A DNA stretch of 64,000 bases from Onchocerca lupi (taxonomy: Eukaryota; Nematoda; Chromadorea; Rhabditida; Onchocercidae): the NCBI GenBank assembly GCA_028564675.1, contig JAOVVO010000083.1:62001-126000 (forward strand), in the 5' to 3' direction. Numbering within the stretch: the stretch's first letter is position 1; each line of letters begins with the position of its first letter. The notes beneath the pieces were generated by a model. It searched no databases, was not told the DNA's origin, and saw nothing but the letters and a program-made list of their open reading frames with translations. Positions 34,637 to 48,522 of this stretch are shown one piece after another. The position numbers were made by a program, and so were the translations under genes.

Positions 34637-37600
34637 GGAGCATTTCGGATTTCGAAAAAAAAAATTGATTAATGTTAAATATGAATAGTGATTATTCCGC
34701 TTTTTTCCTTCTTTTTTTTTCTTTTTTTTTTTTCTATTCATGAGCAAATCCAATAGCTGAAAACAAAAAAAAAAAAAAGAACAGAAATCTGATGGATAAT
34801 TTTGCAAAGTCATTATCCACCGAATCTGCATATCATAAATTAAATGAAATTTTATTTTTCTATTCAAGCAAACTAATATAATGACGATTGAATGATATTT
34901 ATTATAAAAATTAATTGAATTACTTTAAAATCATAAATTAAATTACTAACTTAATATCCAATTTTTGTTTATAAAGTGAACGCTTGTTGAAAATTTCTCT
35001 TACATATGAAAATTTCGACATAATAAAAGAAAGGAATTTAAAATATTCCGAAATTTAAACTTTATTAATAATTCAAAAAAAAAAAAACAAAAAAAGAATG
35101 GCGAATCATAGTGAACTGCAAAAGGTAACAAACATATGTGTAAGCAACACTAATGAGAAAAGATTATTTAATAAAAAAAAAAAAAAAAAATTCAAACAGA
35201 AACCGATAGTTGAAAGAGTTAAATGAAAAAAAAAAGAAGGAAAGGAGAAAATGTGGAAGATAACAATTTTCGTTTCGTCCAAAACCTATCTGAAATTTCA
35301 TTAACAGCAAAATCTAATCCTATTTATCCCATTCTCGTTCTCTTCTACAGCTAGCCATCTCAAAATATTTATGTTATTTCTTCTTTCTCCCTCCTTGTTT
35401 TCATATATTTTTGATAATTTGTTTCAGATATTTATGTACGTCAGAAATAAAAATTTTGACGTACATAATTTTGACGCAAACGTCTTAGCCGAATATTATA
35501 ATCGCATAACAACCAGGATGAAAAATTTCGAAAAAATTATAGATTTTGTAAAAGTAAAAGTCTTAATTAAAAAATTTATCAAATCATTAAGAATTACAAA
35601 CTCGAATGTTAATAAATCATTAAAAAAATATTTACTGAAATTTTAAATAATACAGTATTACCGAATTTGTTGCATTTGTACAATCTTTTGAATTTTTTGA
35701 TATAATTTATAATTTAGTCTAATTATTTACGTGCGGTATAACTCAACGTTTGGTTCATTCCACAGCGCCAGTTCTGCTTAACAAAAATGGTCCACGTGGA
35801 GCATGCATTCAATGTCTGCGTTTCATTCAGGCAAACGTTACGTCATACTCATTGAATCCGTAATTAATATATGAATTTTTGCATTAAATAATATTAATTT
35901 ATAATCATCTAATGGAATCAATTTCTGAATTGTCAGAAATTTTATGATTGTTTAATTTGAAGCAGTTTTATTATTGAAGGTTTGAGTATAGATTGAAAAT
36001 TTTTCGTCCCACAATTCCTCTAGTCATTCGCTTTGCCGACCGAATATAACTGCTTCAAGTTAAATAATCAGAAATTAAGTTGAGTTAAATAAACATGAAA
36101 TTTCAAGCAATTCAGGAATTGATTGTAGTAAATGATTTTTAATTAACATTACCAGTACAAAAATTTACGTATTCTCATTAATTCCAGTTCACATATATTT
36201 TTGAACCATTTTATTACGGATATACATATGTAGATGGATAGATAAACAGCATTAAATAACTTATCAAATTAAATAATAAGTACTCGAAATATTTAATAGA
36301 GAAAAATTTCAGTTTTTCCTCATTCTTTTCTATAAAATTCAGAATTAAGTTTAAACTAGTAAATCAAATTTAATATTCCAACTTGAGAATTTATTAAATC
36401 GATATTATATTATACGACTATGACTGAGTTTTCATAGCTTCTGAACAAAAATTCTTCTTAGCAACGATAATATAGCAATAACAAAAGGCAAAATGCGTTT
36501 ACGCATGAATGATTCGTTTTTGGCTCTCAGCTATGTTGGCCTTCAATTTTCTGCTTCTCTTCTCTTCAGTTCATTCACAATTCTATTCTTTTAAAATTTT
36601 TTTGAAAATTTCCAAGAGCTTTTAAATTAAAATTTAAGGTTGAGTAAAAAGTTATAGACTTTTCTTTTGTTCAAAACAAATCTTTTTGATTATTTTCGCA
36701 AAAGTATTTTATCCTTTCTTTCCAAATCAATCCTGAAACAGGAAAAAAAATGGAAGCATTATAATTCTCTACTAACTTTTCTTCATTTGCATAAAATTAT
36801 CATAAATATATAAAATAATCATTCAAACAAAAAAGAAAAAAGCAAAAGAATTTGACAAAAATTCAAATTTTTCATCAACAGTGAATTCTACATTTTAAAA
36901 TGCAAATTAGACGAATAAAAATTTTGCGAATGTAATTGATAATTAATCAGTAGGAAAATTTACGATCAGAAAATAAAAAATCTATTAAATGTAAAATATT
37001 AGACAAAATTTGTTGGATAGAATGAGCTATTTAAAATTTTGATCAGGCCACCACTATAAATAAACTTACTGATAATGGATTGATATGCTACCGGCATTCA
37101 TTTTAATCTATTTGTATTTTTGATTAGCAATTAATCAATCAAAAACAGTTTCAGTCAAGAAACAAACTGAATAAAATTAGCTATCTAAAATTTTGGTCAA
37201 ATAATTATTCAAATAAACTTGCTGATAACACGTTGATATATTATCAATATTCATCCAAATGAATTCATAATGATAAATGAGTAAATTTGAAATAATTGAA
37301 ATCACTAGTAGGCATATATATAGAATAAATCAAAAAATTGAAAAAAGCTTAAGAAAGATGGCGACAGGATAAAGACAGTTATAAGCAAAAACGTTTTTCG
37401 ACCATTTAAACAGACATAAGCCGAAACAAAAAGATGAAAGATAGCAAAAGGATTTGTCATTTCTTTGTTTACTCTGAAATTCTCTAAAGTGATAGGTGTA
37501 TAGTGATTTTAAAGAAGGATAATTTGTAAGGATCGAATAATTTGTATTTGAAACAGAAATAGAAATAGGGATAGAATAGAATAGATTGTATCAGTATTTT

Positions 37601-38174
37601 CAACTTCTATTAATTGCAATTATTATTATAAATAAGATAAATTTGAATGACTATTTTACGAGAAATATAGGCAAATCTTGTTATAATAAAGAGTATATGA
37701 ACGTCTTGCTTCAATTAAGATTATTAATATATCTTGTTGTAATCAAGATTACGAGCATATCTTGGCACAATAGTTCTAATCATTTTGGCTATAATATAAT
37801 TGCAAACTTCCTGCATCTATGATTCAATTTTTTCAGGAAAAATTTCCAACATTTTATTTGTACTGGGAAGAAAAATAAAAAAGCAAATAGAACTAAAACT
37901 AATAATTTGAACATCTGTATCTTGATTTTCAAAACAAATATTTGAAAAATGAAAAAAAAAGACGACAGGTTTAAAATAAGAAAAAAGTATTCACTAAACT
38001 AAAAATATGCGAATAGATCGAAAATAAATATATTCTTGCCAATCATCACTCATTTCTTCGGTCAAAAAACAAAATGCTTGTTTAGATTTCAAACATTTGT
38101 CGAGTATTTTATGAAAAAGCATAGCTTCGAGCAAACACATAAGTTCTCGCAATATACTTTCGGAAAATATGTTC

Positions 38175-38275
38175 ACATACACACACACATACACACACAC
38201 ACACATACACACAAACATACACATATATAAACGCACATATACATACATGCACATAACATACATACACGCACATTC
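38175..38275. repeat. CA/ACAT-rich microsatellite
   Basis: An imperfect run of ACACAC and ACATAC units on the plus strand. It produces the artefactual MYVYV-type frame on the minus strand (37994-38281) and the HTHTHT frame on the plus strand. Confidence 0.9.
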
Positions 38276-41200
38276 AGTCACTGAGTCATTTGCGTGAAAT
38301 CATGAAGGAGTACTGAAACAACTGACACGGATACATTCCAGCAAATGTAATTTCCACATGGGATATGAAGAAAAACAAAAATTTGTTGATTTATTTCTAA
38401 TCAGTTTCATCGATCATACATTTCTGTTATGCTTCAATGAAATTTCATTTTACATTTTTATACAGAATGCATGCAATACATGTAGCGTGAAACATGTTTT
38501 TTCTTCCTTTCCTCTTTTATTTTACTGCATAAGTTATAACAGATGAGCATTTTGTACGATTATTTTGGTGCCTTTTTGCGAAAAGTTTTACAAATAGCAT
38601 GAGTGATAGAATGCATTGATATAGAAATTTTCTACTGATAGCAAAAAAATTATGATTTATTCGTATCAGTTCGAAATTCGCAAAAATAGCTTAAACTCTG
38701 AGTGGAAGGAAAATGAGGAACGAGATGCTACACGTATAATATATGTAGGAATAGAAGAGAAAAATATACAAATATTATTTTGTCAGTTTAAACAATACCA
38801 TTATAGTTGCTTAATCTCTTTTTTGAAAAAAAAAAAGTCGAAATTTCAAGAAATCAATTTTTTGACAATTTCCTTCCATAGATGTTTGAGCACGAAATCA
38901 AATGTAGCGAGAAATTTCCATTTTATTGTTAAATTTTATTTTTGGCGAAAATTAGTCTCAATTCAAAATTTAACAATTCAACCTCATTCCTTATTCTAAT
39001 ATACGAAATGATGATATTTTTTTTTTAGTATATTGATTACGATATTGAAAAATTTGTTTATGTTAAAATGATTCATTGTTTGTTTGCTTTTTCGTTTTTT
39101 TTTTTTTGTTCTCCATTGAGATCAAAATTGTATGAAAGCAATAAATTTTGCTAAAATTTATAGAAAAAGAAGTAGTTTCTGAAGGTTATTAATTTTTTTA
39201 AATGCTGTATTTTATAAATACGACTGGCTGAGTTCTCCAAAAAATAATCTTTGAATTGTCCTCTTCAAAAAACTTTAAATTTGCTTTTCATTTTCTTTTT
39301 GATTATTTGAATTTTATATTCAAAACATAAATAAGCATTTGTTTTTGCTTTTTCCAATTTCATTTTTTTTTTCGTGGAGATTTAAGTAATAACGAAAACG
39401 AAGCATTGGCTTCTATTGAATTTGAAATGAGTGAAGTCAGTTATTAAATATTCTTTTCATCTACCGAAGAAAAAGAAATGAAACGAAATAAAATTCGACA
39501 AAAAATATCGTAAATGCAAAGCAAATCAGAGAAAAAAATGATTGATTATGTCTTAGAGGATATAAAACTTTACGAATAGTAATTTTAGTTCCCAAACAAA
39601 TGATACACTAAATAGTTTTAAACGGTCAGAAAATTGTAAAAATGTATATCTTTTATTTAATAAAATTCATCTCAAAAATTTTAAATTTTAGTTTTGCTAT
39701 AATTATAATTAGGTTTAAACAAACATCTTTCATTAAAGTAAATACCATAGTGTGCAATGCATTTTTGCTAATTCAAAATAAGTTTATTTATTTGTGTAAT
39801 AATAAAAACAAAGAAAACCTTGCTGTTTTAAGATTTAATAAGTTCAACCTTCCGATTCTTGCAAAAAATGCAGAAAAAATATCTAAATGTTTGGAGGAAT
39901 AGTTAAGTAAATATAAAAAAAGAGACGAAATTCCATAGACCAATTTGCTTAATTTTTGAGCATTCAATATTCGACATGTAAACAAGTTGAAATCATTGGA
40001 ATGTTTAAAGAGTAATTAAGTAAATAGTGCGAATGGGACCAAATTTCACAGACCAATTTGTCCAAAAGAATTAAATACTTTCTGTAACCAATGCTGGCTA
40101 AAGCAGACATAGCAATTTGCGGTACATTTCATCGATTTGTAACGCTTAATTCTTCTTATTAAACTTGGATTCAAAAAAATTGTCGAAGCAAAGATTATCG
40201 TATAGTCATCACAACATTTTTAAAGACAAGGAATCGCTTTGAGAGTTCTTTGTTAAGATAAATGTCATCGACTGTCACAATATTGTCGCATACAAAAATT
40301 TGTCAAGGAATGATCATTCCTAATTGTTATTGTTTTTTTTAGAATAAAAGACAATAATACTTTATAAATGTTTCATTCCCTACCAACTTTCAGCGTTCAT
40401 TTTTCGAAAACATTTTCATCCTTTTAATTTGTTTCAGAAATGACGAAAAACAATTGAACTGAATGGCTAATGTTAAATTTCAATTTTTCAATAATTTCTC
40501 ATATATTTATACAAAGAATTAGATTTAATAGTTGCTTGAGAGCAATTATAATCATTAACGAATTTTCGATAACCGATTATTATATTTTTCATATCCAGAA
40601 CTCTCATTTATCTGCACTAAATTTTTCATCTATGAATTATCAAAAAATTCAAACAAGAAAAGTTGTTGAAATACAGCGAAGCAGTAAGTAATCATTTATT
40701 AGCAGAAAGACAAGAAAAAAGATTGAGAATTACTCAATTAAGTAGTATATAATATTACTAAATTTATTTGAAAATATAATCAATCGTTAAATAACAAATT
40801 ATGACAATATCCAAAAGAATGGAAACCATAAATATTTCTTCATTTAATATAATTATTATTGAACAAAGCCATAATTATTTTAGCATTTAATAAAACTAAT
40901 GTTTTATTAATCTAATATAATTATTAACCTAATATAATTATTATTGTTTGATTTAGACTTTTTTCATCTTCATGTAATCAAAAATTATTACCAAAAAAAA
41001 GTTGTTCTTAAACTTAATTGCCTACGCATAATTAAGTAATGTTATTTAAAATTAACAAAAAGTGATTTCACAAAGATATATAACAATCTCAAGCACAAAA
41101 TTTTACTCATCAAGTGCGCCTACACAATCATTTATTCATTTGATAGAATGGATGATATGATCATATATCAATTTTCTAATTCAAATTTTTGTTAATACAT

Positions 41201-44200
41201 GTGATTGAAGCAAAATTAGGAATAATAATTCCGTTCATTATTGCTTTAATCATTGCAAGAAATCAAACATTAAAAATTTCAGGATTTGATGAGAGGGAAA
41301 AATTATTTCAAAATTTAACATCAGAATTTTTACTTATTTACTTACTTGATGATTTAAATCCATTAATTAGTTCTATTCATCTATTTATACGATATGTTTT
41401 CATGTATTTCTTTAATTAGAAGTGGAAATTATTTCAAAATTTTGCATTAACACTTTTCTTTATTTGTTTATTTGTACATTCATTCGATTATTTATATTTC
41501 ATTATCAGTTTCATTTATTAAATTAAATAACATTTCTCATAATGCATTACAATCACTTTACCTGTATTAGATTAAATATAGTGAATTTTTTATTTATTCA
41601 TTCATTTAGTTATTTAAAATTTGTTCATTAAAATTTAAATCTGTCAGAATTATTTCATCTCTCTTAAACAAAAATATACCAAGTTTCCATTGTCACATAT
41701 CTTTTAATTTGTTAACTGCAACTTTTTAAACATATCAGACAATGTGAAGTAAGCTTTTATGTTTCTTTAACTGACATAATTTGAGCTCTCGTTATATCAG
41801 TCATCTGGAGAAAATTTATTTTTTCATTTTCAACGATTTCATAGGTGTCATTTTTCATGAAAACAGATAATATCTACCTTGTTACAGTTCAATCCGAAGA
41901 GGCAAAAATTATTTTCAAAATTTTGCTTGAAAAAAAGGAAACAATAATATATATTCCTAATTGTTTTTCTTCGAAAATAATTTTTGCTGATTTGGATTAA
42001 ATTATGATAAGGTATTACTACTACTTTTTTTCTAATTTCTCCTTCGAAATAATAATAGTAATAATAATAATACTAAAACGAATAGTGATATCAATTATCA
42101 AATTATAGCTGACTTTTTTTTTTAGAAGCAATTTTAAAAATGCAATGGAAATTAGTGGTTCAAAGACTAAAGCTTAAAGGCCAACAATAGAAAAAGTGTT
42201 AGCACAAATATTATTTGGACTGAAAGGATGAAAGGAGAAAAAAAGAAAAATGTTTTATTTTAAGCATTTTGAATGCTTTCCAAATTATAGAGTTGTTTTG
42301 GTTTAAACAAAAAAAAAGCATGGGATAAAATTCCGAAATCGCAATTTTAACTTATCACCCGTACGTGATAAATCATTCATTTGTACTTTTGGCATTATTT
42401 CCGTGTAAATATTAGAAAAATCGGAAAGTTTAAATTTTTTAGTTGAAAGTCTAAACTTGTTGAAAAATTTCCGGAAATTTTTATCCCAAAATTTTTAATA
42501 TTAGAAATAAGATAAATTAAGTTCTTACACAATTGAATAAAATTGATTTCTTTTTCCAAAATTAGTTCGAGAAAGAACTTGAAAATGAAAATTGGCGAAA
42601 AGTAACTTAAAAAAAGTGTTCGAAATTATTAGTTAAATATTTAATAAAACTAAGCAAAAAATAACTACAATAATTATTATTACAATCGAACTAAGATAGA
42701 AAAAGTAATCATTGCGTAACAAATTATCAAACCAAATGTAGTAATTGTTTCAATGTCAGTAAATTGTAAAACTGTAACTGATATGGACAATATTTGCGCA
42801 CATTGAATAAAAAGAAGTATTCGAAATTTGAAATTTATTCAAAATTTTAAAAAAACAAAAAAACAAAGAATTAAATCTATCAATAATTTTAATAGACTAA
42901 TATTCAAAAAAAAAAGCACTCGAAATTTGAAATCATAAAAAAAGAGGCAAAAATTACATCCATCAATTGATTTCGATAGATAAATTTAAAAATAAATGCT
43001 CGTAATTTTTTGAAATTTATCGGAATTAGGAAAAGACAAACAATTAAATTTATTAATTAGTTCTATCTTATTAGCCGAAGACTGGAATCATTCTAAAAAT
43101 ATTGAAAGACAGAAAACAAAATTCAAGAATACTTAACCTTGCGTACAAAACTTTCAAGAAATTTGTTTTAAATGCATAAATAGTGTACATTTCGAAAATA
43201 CAGAAGAATAATATCAAACGTATCAGTGCAAATGACATTGTTTTGGCATAGAATATAATCCAAAAAGTGCTGAAAAAAAACTTTTTTTTTTCTTTTGAAT
43301 TATTCATTTTTCAATTTTTGGAATTTAATTCCCCATTCGAATTCTATTAAGTTTTTAAATGAAATTATTCAATTTCAAAGAATGTATTTGGTATTAATTT
43401 ATTCATACTTTTATTATCAATTGCTTAATGTTCATATGATTTCGGAAATGATTGTATGAATATTATTTTTATTCAAATTTTTAGTCATTTTTTGGTGAAT
43501 ATTTTAAAGTCAACAGTTTTGAGTACTGAAGTTTGTTTAATGTATTGGAAAGATACTGCCAAGCATACTACAATGCCACATTTATGCTTATCAATTTAAA
43601 TTGCTTTGACTCAAATAACATTTAAAATAATGAGATGAATATTCTGAAGCATTCATTTTCGCTTCAACAGCACGCTTAATGCTACCGAAGAAAAAATTTG
43701 CAATGACAGTTATGATTAATTCTATACCAATTTATTATCATTCACTTTTGAAAAATGTTACCGTTGTCAATCCGTCAAATTCAGTCATTGTTAATATCAA
43801 GTAGCTCAATGAAATTGAACGAGTTAATTTTAAAATGGATGGAGAAGTATTATATATCAAGCAGATATTCGCAATCTATCATAATTAGAGCTTCGTTTTG
43901 ACATATTCTAATTTTAAATAATGTGAAATTTGTTTGCTTATACAGATAAAAAATTTTTAATGTAAAACTTCACAAAATATCTAAAAAAAATTCCAAGAAG
44001 AATTCAATAATTAATTAATTAAATAAGGTATGCAAATCCAGAAAAAAAGAAATTTCTATTCACTGACAGATGGAAATATACCAAAAATGCTTCAATAAGT
44101 TTGTCGATTAATAAATTTTCGTATTATGGGCCATTTCGCATTGAATTTTGAAATTTTCCCATGACAAATTTCACATAAAAACATACGTATAATAATTTTT

Positions 44201-46900
44201 CACATTAGTATTAACTATTTCGGTAGTATTTTTCTTTTAATTTGCTTATATGACATCATATTTTTTCTGCTCTAAAAAACGATCGACTTTTTTTTTCCAT
44301 AAAGTTTCTACTCACAGTCTTGCTAATTTTTAGAAAGCACCATTTTTCCACCTGGTTTAGCAATAAAAAAGTAGTCGAGGAATGATCTGTAATAAGTTAC
44401 GAAAATTACACTTTCTATTGAAATTTTAATTTTATTCGCTTTAATTTCTTGCAATTTCTACTTTTTTCGATAACACGGAAATCCATTATCAAAACATTTT
44501 TATCCAATACGCATTTAAATCTTTAAAACTAATTGAAGTAAAATACTTAGTTATGAGAAATTGTTGTTAATGTTCAAATTTAAATCAGAAGAGTAAAAGA
44601 TGAATATTATGAAATACTACACGAATATATGAAAGTAATAATGTATGAACCTTTGCTTGACAGTTATAAACCAATCTTTTATTGAACAAAATTAAAATAA
44701 TAACGATATTGGAAATGGCTAAGAGATAAATGACTGCTGGAAAAGTTAACTACCGTAATTACTGCTAGTTTTGCACAATTTATTAATTTAAATTTCCAAA
44801 ATTAAATTCCTGCATTTAAAATATCTGGATATTGGCAGTTTCTAATTTTTTTTTCTCGAGCATGACAAGATTACAGTACATTTTTTTTTTCAATATGAAA
44901 TGATTATTTCTATAAAAAAATGATCGACAGGTAATTTCCAAAAATAAATATTTCGATTGGAAAATCATGCTCAACTATAAATTAACATCTTCAGTTATTG
45001 ACGTCGTATCATCTATTTTTTCTATATCGATGCATTATTAATTACAGATAAAACGTGAGTAAGCATTTCATAAATTCAACATGTTCATATTAAATAATAA
45101 AAGAATAATTTTTAATATAAAGTATCAAAAGAATTTGCTTTTAATCTAAGCAGAATAAATCTACCAAAATAAAATTACGAATTTTAAATGTTAATTTATT
45201 TGATATATATGTCACATTCATATTATTCATATTTTCCTTATAATTAAAATTTATTTTTGTATGCTATTAGTTATAAAAATCAATTCACTTTAACATTATA
45301 ATAATTAATTTTTTCATAATTTTACAAGTAATAATGTTCTTTTCTTCAGCATCATTTGTAAACTGCTAAATTAGGTAAGGTTTTTTTTTTGAAAAAAATT
45401 GAAATTTATCAAATGTAGGAATTTATTATACGAAGAAAAATGATTAAAACTGATTACTCGAAGTTATCCATTTTTTGGTGATTATTAGAGAGTGGAATCA
45501 TCATGAATCACTAACTGCTCGAGATATCCAAATATTTAATGATTATTAGACACACCGAGCTTCCTAACTATAATTTAGACAGTTTATAAGCATGTTAAAA
45601 CCTTTTGTATATATTAGTCAGATATTTAAATAATTTCTGTAAATTTCGATCAATTGCGAGTAATATTTACATTTATATTCTCTTAGTTTAATACAAAATT
45701 TGAAGCGTATTTTGACGTTACGCTTTCACATTGTGCTTAATTTTTTGAAACGTGATAAAAAAATTTTTTAAGATTAGCTTGCAAAAGGAATTAAACATCT
45801 GGCCAAAAAACAACAAAAACAAGATTTATGTAATTATTTCTACTGAAGGAAGTAATAATTAATTGCAAAATTTGAGAATGATTAACATGAGATAGGAGTA
45901 ATAACAATCTTTACATTAAAAACTGATTAGAAGTGTATATCTAACCTTACATAGCCTGGTTTAATTTCCACTTCTATACAATTTGATAAATAAACTGCAA
46001 AATTACATGCTTTTTATGTAATATACCTTGTATGTCGATTTTTAAATTCACTTTAATGGAAAAGAATTATCTGAACATTTGAAATCAATAAAAAGCGCTA
46101 AATACTCCAACATTATTACTAGAAATGATAGGAATAAATGAATAAGTAGGCTCATTTAGTCGGCAAATAAAATTAATATTATCATCAAAAGATATGTGTG
46201 AGAAATTGATAAAGTCTGAAATTCAGTAATTTTAAAGAAATATGACAAAAAAGGTTGATGGGCGTTGATAATATTTAAATAAAATAATAAGTTTGTCGAA
46301 AGTTTAATAATATCTTAGAGAAAGAAAAAGGCATTCAGAAAAATGAAACCATTGGACACACTTCTCTAATATTGTTGTGACTGTAAGCGTGAGTGTATGC
46401 AAATCATATATCTTTTCTTTAGTGAAACTTGTCGAAATTCAATTTTAAAAGTGAAGTGATTATTTTTGTATTACTTAGAAGCATTTCATTTCTTATCAGT
46501 GATTTGATCAAACTGGTCGATAAATTGAATTCTAATACAATAATAAATATTGCGCATTCGAATATTTACAAACTATCATCCAACTATAAATTACAAATAA
46601 ACGAATCGCAAATGTCAATGTGTAGGTTGTTTTTTTACATCTGTCAAAGAAAAATTCATGAATTAGCTCACTCCTTTCTGTCAAGTAGAACTTTATGAAT
46701 AGAAACAATTGAGCGAACTTTAAGCCTTGAAATATAGAATAAGTTCTTAATTACATAAATGAAGTAGCAAGTTGAAAATAATGATAGCGTATTCAATGTA
46801 CCAAATGCTGTATCTGTATAGATTTATGTATTATTGGAGTAGATCGTTTACTTTATTTAAGTATTAATCACAATAATATTTTATTCAAATATTATAGTGT

Positions 46901-47045
46901 TTAAATCATATTTTAAGTCGATTACGGTTTAAATTTGATTGCGTAATCCTTAATTAAACTGTATTTTGAATTGATTATAGTTTAAATTTTATCGTTAATC
47001 AAATTATATTTTAAATCGATTATGACTTAAATTTGATAATATTAT
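46901..47045. repeat. degenerate tandem repeat, about 45-53 bp period
   Basis: Three units start near 46901, 46954 and 46999. Each runs TTAAATCATATTTTAAGTCG, then ATTACGGTTTAAATTTGAT-like sequence. AT-rich and decayed. Confidence 0.45.
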
Positions 47046-47816
47046 CTGTAACTGAATCTCTTATAATATTTATTAGAAAATTTTTGGTCTTGTTTAAGTC
47101 CAATTAAACTTTCGCTCACAAGTGTCATTACAAGAAAAAATTAAGTTTCTCGGCAAAATTTATAATTCCATAAAAAAATTTTGCATGCGGTTGATTTAAT
47201 ATTGATTTCAATAAATAAAATTTTAGTAAATTAATTTTAAAAAATACAAATTATTTGTTTAAAATTTTTTTCTCACTTATTTAATAATTTCATGCTTGAA
47301 ATAAATATGAACAAAATATTAAGTGTTTTTATTTACGTAGATAAAACTGTTTAATAATTGTTTTAACCAAATTTTTACGCCAGGTTTTGAGCGTTCAAAA
47401 TCTTTTGTTCAATTTTCGCAGCATTTACCATCCGATATAGTAGTCATAATTACCTGCCAGTTTTTCTATTTTTTACTTTATTAAAATAAGCAATTTAATT
47501 CGATTAAAATATGAAGAAAATCCAAATTTTTTGATCATAAAAATCAAATTAATTATATAACGTACAATTTAAATATTGTTAATTTAAACTATAAAAATTT
47601 ACAAATACCTCAATGTGTGTACAATAACTTTGAATAAAGAATGAAATAATTTTTTTATTGATCTGTAATTTATTGTAATATTATGTAAAAGACATTACCA
47701 AGTAATGTGATATTTTAATGTTAAATTTTAAAACTCACAAAAGTTATATCATCAATACATTTAGTCATTTTTAACAATAGCTTTTGAAAAATTTCCTGAT
47801 ATTTTTGTGTTTAATT

Positions 47817-48137
47817 TTAATTAAATAATATGCAATTTTTAAATAAACAATAGTTTGCTTTAATTAAAAACTGAGACATGGAATTACCAATACATGAAGC
47901 AGAATATTTAACAAAAAAAGTTTTTTGCAGAATTACAAGAAATACAAAGAGCAGACTTATTTCGCAGAATGCGAGTAAACTGTTACAATGATATACTGCT
48001 CCCGATAAATTTATTCCTTCAGTAACTTTTTTTTGTCTCATTAAAAGAATTTTTTCCTTTTCTTTGTAGTTATATTTTAATCTTTCATTGAACGATATGT
48101 TACGGATCAAAAATGCCGCATCTAATGATACTTTCAA
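47817..48137 (-). CDS. doubtful 100-codon frame, possibly an exon
   Basis: An open frame that starts without ATG and lies just downstream of the RING-protein stop on the same strand. Its first half is hydrophilic and coding-like (RNISFNERLKYNYKEKEKIL); the second half has one hydrophobic segment (SLLFVFLVIL). No motif and no clear splice partners. It could be a separate small gene, an exon of an unseen gene, or chance. Confidence 0.2.
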   Translation of the reverse strand: MKVSLDAAFLIRNISFNERLKYNYKEKEKILLMRQKKVTEGINLSGAVYHCNSLLAFCEISLLFVFLVILQKTFFVKYSASCIGNSMSQFLIKANYCLFKNCILFN

Positions 48138-48522
48138 GAATTATCAGTTTGAAGATTCAATTGCATGATAATTTAAAATAATTAATTGAAAAAAAATATT
48201 AAAATCATGATGCCTTTATCATATTTCTAGCTAAAAGGCCCACAGTATATCAACATTAAATAAATAAAATGGCTGCGTAATTGAATATAGCAATTGTTAT
48301 CAAGAATTAAACCAATCAGCAAGATTATCACAAGTTTTAGTGCTTTTTATAATATTCTACTAAAAAAATGATCGCATCATCAAAAGGGAAAAGTTTGTAA
48401 TTAATTTTTATCGAAATTGTTGGAATTTTTTATTATTGTGTAATTTTTTGATGATAAGCTGTAAATGAATTTAAAAAATTTAGTTAATTAAAATTAGCTA
48501 CATAAGACATACAAATATATAA

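Larger units (their letters stand above)
34637..48522. other. 13.9-kb gene-poor stretch, no gene established
   Basis: AT-rich with poly(A)/poly(T) runs. The longest frames (35371-35646, 38652-38999, 46429-46698 plus; 43071-43307 and 47817-48137 minus) show no family motif. Worth noting: a GC-richer patch at 35758-35858 with an exon-like open frame, a 33-codon hydrophobic frame at 36493-36594, a CA-rich microsatellite at about 38175-38275, and a decayed tandem repeat at 46901-47045. Confidence 0.5.

Noticed and set aside
34637..34867. Upstream extension of the first exon of the unrecognised nine-exon gene
   Set aside because: The extension is lysine and phenylalanine runs from homopolymers; the ATG at 34636 begins the part with balanced codons.
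37994..38281. 95-codon minus frame beginning with MYVYVR-like repeats
   Set aside because: Translation of the CA/ACAT microsatellite.
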